Origin: Tetracentron sinense
Taxonomy: Eukaryota > Streptophyta > Magnoliopsida > Trochodendrales > Trochodendraceae
Assembly (NCBI GenBank): GCA_015143295.1
Contig: CM026571.1
Span: 27,866,505 to 27,930,504, forward strand
Reading direction: 5' to 3'
Length of the DNA: 64,000 bases
Of the stretch, positions 56,495 through 64,000 are shown in pieces (the stretch's first letter is position 1; every line of letters starts with the position of its first letter). Below the pieces are notes generated by a model that searched no databases, was not told the origin of the DNA, and was given only the letters and a program-made list of their open reading frames with translations. A program made the position numbers and the translations under genes.

Positions 56495-57410
56495 ATGTCC
56501 CAAAGGATTAGACCCCCGCACCTCCCTAAATCCACAATATTCCGTATCCCGCCTACTCATTCTGCACAAAAATAATAATAAAATCAGCTATTACTAATAA
56601 TCCATCACTTGCCCCTCCTACAAGAAAATTCTGGCTGCGCCCTATTCTTTATTTGATTAAAGACCTCTTATCAGTTTGTTCCTTTTCTAGTCTATTTAGG
56701 AATAAGCTAAATCTAATTCCACTGGGACAGAGTTTCCCTTGCCCTTAATTGGTTACAAAAATTTATCTTTGTACAAGCCAGAGATTGGAGAGGCCTATCA
56801 AGTAGACTGGTCATAAGAATTGTCCTAAAGAGGTCTTAATATTAACCTGTCCTAAAGAACAATCAAAGGAATAGGCTGGCCTAGCCCTTGTTGGAAGAGA
56901 AGGCCCTGGAAGAAAATCGTAGGATCGGGATCTTCCACGAGAAGAGCGATTGTGGATGTAAACCAACGATTCATAGTAGACCCCCTTAAGCTAGATTCGA
57001 GTGATACAAGTCTCTGTTAACCATTGATCTTTCATGTTATGTCCTTATATAGAAATAATCACTCTTTTAATAGAGAGTTTATCTCGATGTCTTTATGGCT
57101 ACCGTTACATACGATCTGGCCAAGGGTTTCGGACCCTTCTTAACGATCGAATCAAATGGCTATTACAGCCAATATAGTCCCCAGTACCCAGATAGTTTGG
57201 TTTCAATCACACTCACTCAAGGTCCAGTTTTGTTCTTCTCAATGTAGGCAACAGATTTCCTCTGGCAGATGCCCGAGTATTACACTCGGCATCCTTCTTT
57301 GCATGAGGGGTGAGAAGTCATTTAACTAAAGTGGTGATAGCAAGCATGCACCTCTATCGTTAGGGATACATCCACACTTCCACATATCGTCATGTGTCTT
57401 TTTTTACACT
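56495..57410. other. No gene or repeat recognised
   Basis: Ordinary mixed-composition sequence with no long frame, no LTR boundary and no protein similarity that I can see. Confidence 0.5.
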
Positions 57411-57411
57411 C

Positions 57412-57597
57412 TAACTATGGTTAAGATTCACTCACCCCTAGGACTAAATAATATAACCTTAGTTTCTAGAAGAAGAAAAAAAAATTAAATTAACCACATG
57501 TGTGAGTGAATCATAAAGCAAGGTTAATTTTTTTAAATATTTTTTCTAAAAATCAAAATTAGATTATTTAATCTAGTGAATCTTAATCATAAATGGG
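57412..57597. mobile_element. Foldback MITE-like inverted repeat
   Basis: The left arm (CTATGGTTAAGATTCACT, then GACTAAATAATATAACC, TTCTAGAA) pairs with the right arm (TTCTAAAAATC, AGATTATTTAATCT, AGTGAATCTTAATCATA) over about 75 bases per arm with a short loop region. Transposase family and target duplication are not clear. Confidence 0.6.
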
Positions 57598-57619
57598 TTA
57601 AAAATGGATGCATGGTAAT

Positions 57620-59827
57620 TGTTGGAGATATATGCCCTCAAAAGCCAATAAGAGACTTTTCTATGTTGATTAGACAAGCATCATATTCACAAAACTAACT
57701 ATAAAGGGTATTTATATTAATTACTGTCTCATTTGATGATGACATAAAGTTCTATAGGTAACATTGTAGGAAATCATGCAAAGGTTGCGAGGAGATATGA
57801 TTTTCCGGTTCCTTGTGAACCTAATATTGTTCGAAGCCTCTAGAGTACTGGTTGGGCGCCGTACTTCATTATGGCTTGCACATGTGTATTTCTATGAGAT
57901 AGTGTGATGAATCTCATTCACAAAGAGTGGTGACTCTTGACTAACATGTGAGTATATATAGCAAGTACATAATACTGAACAGGGTCACTAGTGGATACCC
58001 TATGGAATACACTATTATATTGTATTAGGGTTATCCATTTGACAAATTGTCCTTAGACCTGAGAGGTTAACATCTTCTCAGACATCTGTCTATATGGCTT
58101 TGATGTGTCAATCGGCAATGTCCAATACACAGGACTAACTCCAGATACGTTGGGTCATGTACACAGTGTTTGGAGAAGTGTGTAAACACTCAATAAGGAA
58201 TCTACAACTCCTTAATTGGAGATAATGATATCAAGGTGATACTTGTTGAACTGAACTGTTAAATCCAGTACTGGTGCTTTTCGGTAAAATGGTCTTTATC
58301 GAAGTTGATATTTTTAATATGGAAAAGTATATATAAATATATATGTCAGTTCTTTTCTAATGTTTCTTCAAAAGTGTTTTAGAGGTTCAGTTCATTAAAA
58401 AAGTAATCATGAGAAATGATTCTATTCATAAGCTAGGGACTAGACAGTGGAATTGTTCCAATCCCGGAAGCTTACAAGTGATATCGGAATGTGAAATGAT
58501 TTATTTGTAAATATATTGTGAGATGGTACTTACAAGCAATTCTCTAATTTCTCGAGGTTAATCACATTGTGTTAATGGACATTAATTGTGATTGGTGGAA
58601 GTCCAGGGATATAAATAAAATTATATAATCCTAATGGAGTGTAGGAAATGTGTTTCCTAGTAACAATGCTTCAACCAAGAAGGTGAAGTACTTAGTCCCA
58701 CAATCGAAAATAGGAGATCCCTTTAGATCCCACATACAAGGGCCTTCTTAAAGTATTTAATTTAATTTATAATTAAATTAATTAATTTCCCTAAGTAATC
58801 ACTATATGGTATAGTGAAGCTCTAAAAAAGTGGAATCACATTAGATGTGAAAAACCAAATGGGTAGGACCCATTGGGAATTATTATAAAAGAATAATTCA
58901 AGTGACCAATAGGGGTTTAGAACCCTTAGGGGCGTGTGGGGTGGGACCCACCTAGGGTGGGACGCCCACTCAATGAGGAATAATAATTGTTATTATTTTA
59001 ATTAGTTTCTAATAACTAATATCCTTATTGGATAAGGTTAGTTAGTTAGTTAGTTAGAGTTAGTTACTAATTAAAGATTCCTTGTTGGACAAGGATTCTA
59101 TTAGTTTCTTGCTAATCAAGGAATCCTAGTTGGATTAGGATAAGGATAAGATTAGTTGGACATTAATGGATAAGGTTAGTTTCTATTTTGTTAATCCTAA
59201 TTAATTAAGCAGAAATCAAAAAGAAAACAATTTGAGGAATTCTAATTGGATTAGAAAATGGACTCCTGAGTTACAAGCAACCCAAATCCTTATAAATAGA
59301 GGTGGACATCCAAGGCTTGTGGATAATTAATTTTCCAGAATTTTTGATCTTTCTCTCCCTCTCCTCAAATACCTCACGCCTCTCTCTCTCTCTCTCTATT
59401 AGAGTTGTACGGTCACCCCTCTCCCCTTTCTTCTCTTGTGTGTTCTAAGTTTTGAATAATCAAGAAGAAGAAGATCAAGGATCTTGATCATAAAGAAAGG
59501 TTCTTGATAATGAAGATTGGATCTTTATTTCGAGATCCTAGAGCTAGAAATTTGGAAGGGTCATTAGCTTCCATTAAAGAAAGCTTTAAAGGAAAAAAGA
59601 AGGTTCATGCGAATAGACAGGAGACTTGACACTTGTGAAGTTTTGCGAGTACTATTATGACGTGGATTTGACTTAATAATTTCAAAGTCACAAAGGTGAA
59701 TGTTATTCCTACCTTCATTAAACAAAATCAATTAGAATCTTAGTCAAATCTTGGGATTCGATGTATGCCCCCCCCCCCGGTACCCCCAAGAACTGTGTTT
59801 CTAAAATTAAAAAGAGGTATACTTTCA
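57620..59827 (+). mobile_element. Ty1/Copia solo LTR 'K'
   Basis: TGTTGGAGATATATGCCC at 57620 and ACTTTCA at 59827, flanked by the perfect duplication GTAAT (57615-57619, 59828-59832). It is 2208 bp, almost the length of the A/B LTR, and shares its start type (TGTTGGA…ATGCCC) and the TTTTCCGGTTCCTT block near 57800, so it is a related but different family. TATAAATAGA at 59291-59300; a CT microsatellite at about 59376-59398 lies just downstream. No internal region. Confidence 0.9.
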
Positions 59828-59832
59828 GTAAT

Positions 59833-60279
59833 ATGTGGCGATGTGCATGTACCACCCAACAATACATGTTCATGCATGCTATCACCTCTTTAGTTAAATA
59901 TTAAATAAATATACATATGCTAGAGGAAATCTGTTGCATTCAGTTTAGGATTAGAGGAGGATCCTAAGAAGATCTTCTTGGTCATTATGAAACAGAGCAC
60001 TTTATTTAAAAAGTGCTGAATAACAAATAAAAACTGTTAATTTTTTTTATTATTTTTTTGCTAAGATATTATTTATTTGCTAAGAGGGAACAACAAACGA
60101 CTGAGGGCCTCTAGCCACAAGAATTCTCCTATACCACCAAGGTAACAAACCTTTGAGAAGGAAATTGTGGTTATTATAAAGGCTTAAGCTGAATTGAGCT
60201 AGTTTTGGGCAAAAACATTAGAAGCCAGACAGGAGTAAGTAACTAGCGAATATGGGATTCGAAGAAGCCCAATCTTGAT
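59833..60279. other. No gene recognised between solo LTR K and the LINE
   Basis: AT-rich sequence with TTTATTT runs. The 5' limit of the LINE remnant cannot be set precisely here. Confidence 0.45.
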
Positions 60280-60577
60280 GTTTCTCAAAACTGTCACGAT
60301 TTCTTAAAAACCTAGACTCGATATGGAGTTAGCTTGCAAAAAGTATTTACTACCCTAAAGTTTCATTCTTAACGGGGCGAAGATGGGGTAACAGTCCTCA
60401 TGGGCCTGAAGAAGTATTTTTGAGGGACGGAAATTCTCAAAATAGGATAATGATGGCAACTTGGTAATAGGGAAAATATTGATCCATGGGAGGATGTATG
60501 GATACCATCTTTATTAACATTTCGGGCCACATCGCCTAGACCTCCCCCTTGTCATTGGAACAAAGTTGCTGACTTTA

Positions 60578-62156
60578 TGTAATATCCTGAACAAAAAAAA
60601 AATATGGGTCTAAGGTGGAAACCCCATGGGCCAAAAGCCCACCATTTGTTTTAAACTTAAATTAAGGAGATAGAGATTAGTTTAGATAAGGTTAGTTTAG
60701 ATTAGATCTCTTTTAAAATCTCTTTAAATTTTAAAAGAACTAAATACAAGAGAGAGAGAGATCACAGGAAAAAGAGAAAGAAATGAGAAATAAGAATTAT
60801 GCAGAAGCATAAATCAAGCTTGAGAAAACGAGTGAAAAGTTCGAGTCAAAAGTTTTTTGGAGGAAATCAATAATCGAGAAAAAAAAAATCTAGGTAGGTT
60901 TTTGCCATTCTTTTTGTTATAATTAATTTGTAGTAAAAAAAATCAAATATATGTTTGATAGTAATGATATTGTTACAAAAAATTTTAATTAGATGATGAC
61001 ATGTTATTTGAGATTTTTATAAATATATTAGCATGCATTAATTTTTATTTGTTTATTATTGCAAAAATAAAGTAGAAATCTATAACATGAGATTTGTGAA
61101 TAGATGAAAAATATATGATACAATGATTGTTATGTTGTAAATAGCATGTTATGCATGATTGATGCATTAAGGACGGTTATATGATGCCGTGGATGAGAGC
61201 CCCTAAAATGATGAGCAAGCTAGGATCGTGGATCCTTTGGTGAAAGGCCCTAAAGCCCTCGAGGAAGATCCCTTGCTTGGGATAGTCAGTTTGACCGAAC
61301 TAATACTAAAATCGGTGGTGATAGTAAGGCTGAGTTCGTGCGAAAATCGAGCCATCATACTTGCATGAATTATAATGTCAATTTATATATTTTTCAATGT
61401 ATTTATATTACATGTCTTTTTATTGTAAATTAATTGTAAGAAAGGGAGTGGATTTTTCCTATTGGGCTTCATAGCTCATTAGACCTTCATGTCAATATTT
61501 TCAAGTATGGAGTAATGAATGCTTGGAAGTGAAGAAGAAATATGAAGACTTCTCTCATGATTTAGGATTAATTACAAAATTAATAGACCATGTTTTAGTA
61601 GATATTTTTAATGTTTTTGTTTATTTAATTGAAATTAGTGAATGATGTATAAACTTTGAAAGTAAATTTATTTCTGGAATTCATTTATATATCTTAGGAA
61701 GACATGATAGGTATAGAGACCAGATTTTAGTTTTAAATATTTTAAATAAAAGTAATGCGACATTGTTGTTTTCTTGAAATTTTAAGTTTAGTTTCGGAAA
61801 AATATTTACAAAATATTTCCTCATTATCAGAAAATTATGAAATTTTATACGTAGTTCATAGACTTATAGAAGTCTGTCCCTGTAAAATTTCAAGCCAAAA
61901 TAATTTCGTTTATTATTTATTTCATAATAATTTTGATGGAAAACGACCTTTCAGAAAAATCTAGAATCCGGAAAATGAACCCAAAACAAAAAAAAAACAA
62001 AAAAAAAACAAAACAAAATAAAACAAAAAAATTAATATACTTAAAACACCAATTATAAATTAAATTATTAATAATCCTCACCCCCGAATTCTAGATCTCA
62101 GGCCGGACCATAGATAATGGGCTGAGTTGTGAGATTTTAGAAATCGGGGCATGACA
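60578..62156 (+). mobile_element. Ty3/Gypsy-type solo LTR 'J' inside the LINE
   Basis: Starts TGTAATATCCTGAAC and ends GGGGCATGACA with a perfect duplication CTTTA (60573-60577, 62157-62161). Removing it restores the LINE frame (…KVADF to N-K…). It is 1579 bp with no coding region. Ends are of the same general type as G, hence plus orientation. An A/AAAC-rich run lies at about 61985-62030. Confidence 0.88.
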
Positions 62157-62270
62157 CTTTACCAACAAGGAAAGTGGCACATGGTCCCGGAAGAAACTTG
62201 TGCAGACGTTTTCTAACACGGATATCAAAGTCATCACCCAGATACAGTTTAGCACTCAAGGTGCTGAAGA

Positions 62271-62731
62271 TAGGGCTGCACAAAGCCCGATCGGCCCGTT
62301 GGTGCGGCTCGGCCCAGTTCGGCCCGAATTTTAAGCTCGAACGGGCCAAGCCAAGCCTAAAAAAAATCCCAAAAACTCAATCAAGCCGAGCTCGGGACAA
62401 CCCCAGTGCGGCTCGGCCCGGCTCAATTGAGGTTCGATTCGGCCCGAACTCGGCTCGGCTCGAATATTATTAAAAAAGTATATTATTTATATATAATATA
62501 AAATATTATTATTTAAAATTTTAAAAAAAGGAATCAAGCCAAACCCGGCTCGAGCTTGAATCAATTCGGGCTGAGCCAAGCTTCGAGCCACGATTTTGAA
62601 TTCGACTGAGCTTTGGGCATCACTTTCAAGCTCCATTTCAGGCTGAGCCGGGCTTCAGGGCTCGATCAAATCCATTCAAGCCGAGCCGGGCTTGGCCAAA
62701 CCTAGTCAAGCCACGCCCAAATACAGCCCTA
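62271..62731. mobile_element. hAT-type MITE, 461 bp
   Basis: Terminal inverted repeats TAGGGCTG…CAGCCCTA with a perfect 8-bp duplication GCTGAAGA (62263-62270, 62732-62739). The inside is made of GGCTCGGCCC / CGAGCCGGGC-type words that can fold on themselves. An 8-bp duplication fits hAT transposase. No coding capacity. It sits in the LINE remnant. Confidence 0.85.
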
Positions 62732-63599
62732 GCTGAAGATACTATTATTATATGGCATTACCAAAGGGATGGAAAATTTTCCGTTTGTTCAGCATACCAT
62801 AAATATGTAACCAACCATCCCTTAGGAAGAGCAAAAATGGCGAGCTCATCCAATGTCATCACCAGTCGACCAATTGTGTCATCTATGTGAGACCAGGGCT
62901 GAATCAATTTACCATTTCCTCTTTGAATGCCCAATTGCTAGAAGTGTTTGCTGGGGCTCATCTCGTTCTCTTTGAAATGACGAGGGAACTATTAGAGATT
63001 TCAACGAATGGTGAAATCTTTGGACATAAAGTACAATGGGAAAACAAGCATTGATGAAATGCCTCACTCTATGTGGCTTAATCATCTGGAGCCTCTGGGA
63101 AGCAAGGAATGAGAAAGTGTTTAACTCCAAATTGTAGGAACCGATGAAAATTATTCACCAAGTAGAACAGCTTGCTGCAAAAGTTGCTCAAGACATACAT
63201 ACAAAGCCCGAAAGCATTACACACAGTCGCCAACAAGCCCAGCCCACGAGTAATAGGTGGAAACCTCCTCAAGCAGGATGGGTGAAAATCAACTCAGATG
63301 GAGCCGCTCATCTGTCCGGAGCAGTTGGTACGGGAGTCATTGCAAGGGATTCAAGAGGCAAAATTCTTTGAGGCCACATTCAAGCATTACAAGGGGGTTC
63401 CCAGTAATTGCTAAAGCAATAGCATTCCGTAATGCAATCTTACTAGCGTACTCTCAAGGCTGGAGGAGAGGTGAAATTTGAACTCGATGTGAAAGCTTTA
63501 GTTGATCTCATTTTAAATCGATAAGGAAGAGCTAACAAAAACTTGTAAATTTAATTGAAACTTTTTATATATATATAAAAAAAAAAATGGAAGAACTTT

Positions 63600-64000
63600 A
63601 TTACTATACTTGTAAGTGTGTACTCTAGAAATACTTCTTAAATCCAGATTTAAATCACTCGACACAAATGTCCCTCTACAAATTGTCATCAATGCATTGA
63701 CAAAATAGTTTCGTACCACATAAATATTTTCGTACGAAATTGGGCAACAGTGCTAAATGAGGCTGTCATGAGACGCCGCAACTTAAAAGCATCTCCAACG
63801 CTATTTCCAAAATTTCTCTATTTTTATAATGGAGTTGAACAATCTTGATCTAGCTCAGGAGCCAAATTTGGTCAAGCTTGATTCATTGGCAAGAATTAAG
63901 GGTCTATTGGAGGCTAGCTGAGCTGAATTTGGTCAAGCTTGTACTTGGCATGAACATGTTTAAGCTTAGCTAGCTTGAGCTTGAATTGAACAAGCTTATC
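63600..64000. repeat. AAGCTTGAGC-type degenerate repeats at the right edge
   Basis: 63838-64000 carries repeated CTTGAGCTTG / CAAGCTTG words, including two copies of AATTTGGTCAAGCTTG (about 63868 and 63928). The element probably continues past the window. 63600-63837 shows no gene. Confidence 0.5.

Larger units (their letters stand above)
60280..63590 (+). pseudogene. LINE (L1-type) ORF2 3' remnant, interrupted by J and a MITE
   Basis: Spliced across the two insertions, it reads as the segment after the RT domain of plant L1 elements: IDPWEDVWIPSLLTF (about 60478-60525), HWNKVADF, then after J …GTWSRKKL…, and after the MITE IIWHYQRDGKFSVCSAYH (about 62750-62800), a zf-RVT region with stops. 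A C-terminal RNase H-like domain starts about 63255: WKPPQAGWVKINSDGA and TGVIARDSRGKIL, then a stop (63369-63371). Many frameshifts and stops. An A-rich tail lies near 63578-63588. The RT itself is absent, so the copy is 5'-truncated. Confidence 0.8.

Noticed and set aside
62174..62473. 99-codon frame entering the hAT-type MITE
   Set aside because: It spans the MITE boundary, and its second half is translated GGCTCG repeat.

Overview
This window is nuclear DNA from a flowering plant with a repeat-rich genome. The evidence is plant-type Ty1/Copia and Ty3/Gypsy LTR retrotransposons primed by initiator tRNA-Met, a Sirevirus-like family, a plant LINE, a hAT-type MITE and a plant 'putative transposon protein' pseudogene. 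I found no intact host gene, rRNA, tRNA or CRISPR array. The species cannot be named from this sequence alone.

Positions 1-52,598 are one nest of elements up to four insertions deep. The outermost element is a minus-strand Gypsy element, F. Its protease and gag (16,377-18,743) and 5' LTR (18,744-20,320 and 52,169-52,598) lie in the window; its RT, integrase and 3' LTR must lie to the left. Copia A (up to 16,376) sits in the F pol gene. A contains the end of a plus-strand Gypsy LTR, G (1-1,943), and a gag-only Sirevirus-like element, C (7,796-16,128). C in turn contains Gypsy solo LTR E (10,379-12,655). Copia B (20,321-52,168, TSD GTTTT) sits in the F 5' LTR. B contains a second gag-only Sirevirus-like element, D (24,008-30,736, TSD ATTAT), and a chromodomain Gypsy element, H (33,544-48,476, TSD TATAA). 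H contains Gypsy solo LTR I (40,711-43,502, TSD GCTTC). All boundaries follow from TG...CA ends, perfect 5-bp duplications, PBS and PPT sites, and coding sequence that resumes on the far side of each insertion.

Positions 52,599-64,000 are older and more mixed. In order they hold a decayed plant transposon-protein gene with a TATA box and a likely intron, a degenerate Gypsy LTR fragment, GAGCTC-type degenerate repeats, a possible tRNA-derived SINE, a foldback MITE, Copia solo LTR K (57,620-59,827, TSD GTAAT), and a LINE remnant (about 60,280-63,590). The LINE is interrupted by solo LTR J (60,578-62,156, TSD CTTTA) and a hAT-type MITE (62,271-62,731, 8-bp TSD GCTGAAGA).

No element looks autonomous: all gag and pol genes carry stops or frameshifts, many of the C-to-T/G-to-A kind. 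The most interesting signals are arrays of perfect palindromes (GGTCGACC and ACCGATCGATCGGT types) in LTRs of both the Sirevirus-like Copia and several Gypsy families, in three families just upstream of the TATA box or its expected place; premature gag stops shared by separately inserted copies; a gag-only Sirevirus-like family that keeps multiple polypurine tracts; and an uninterrupted 94-codon reading frame in the leader of Gypsy H.
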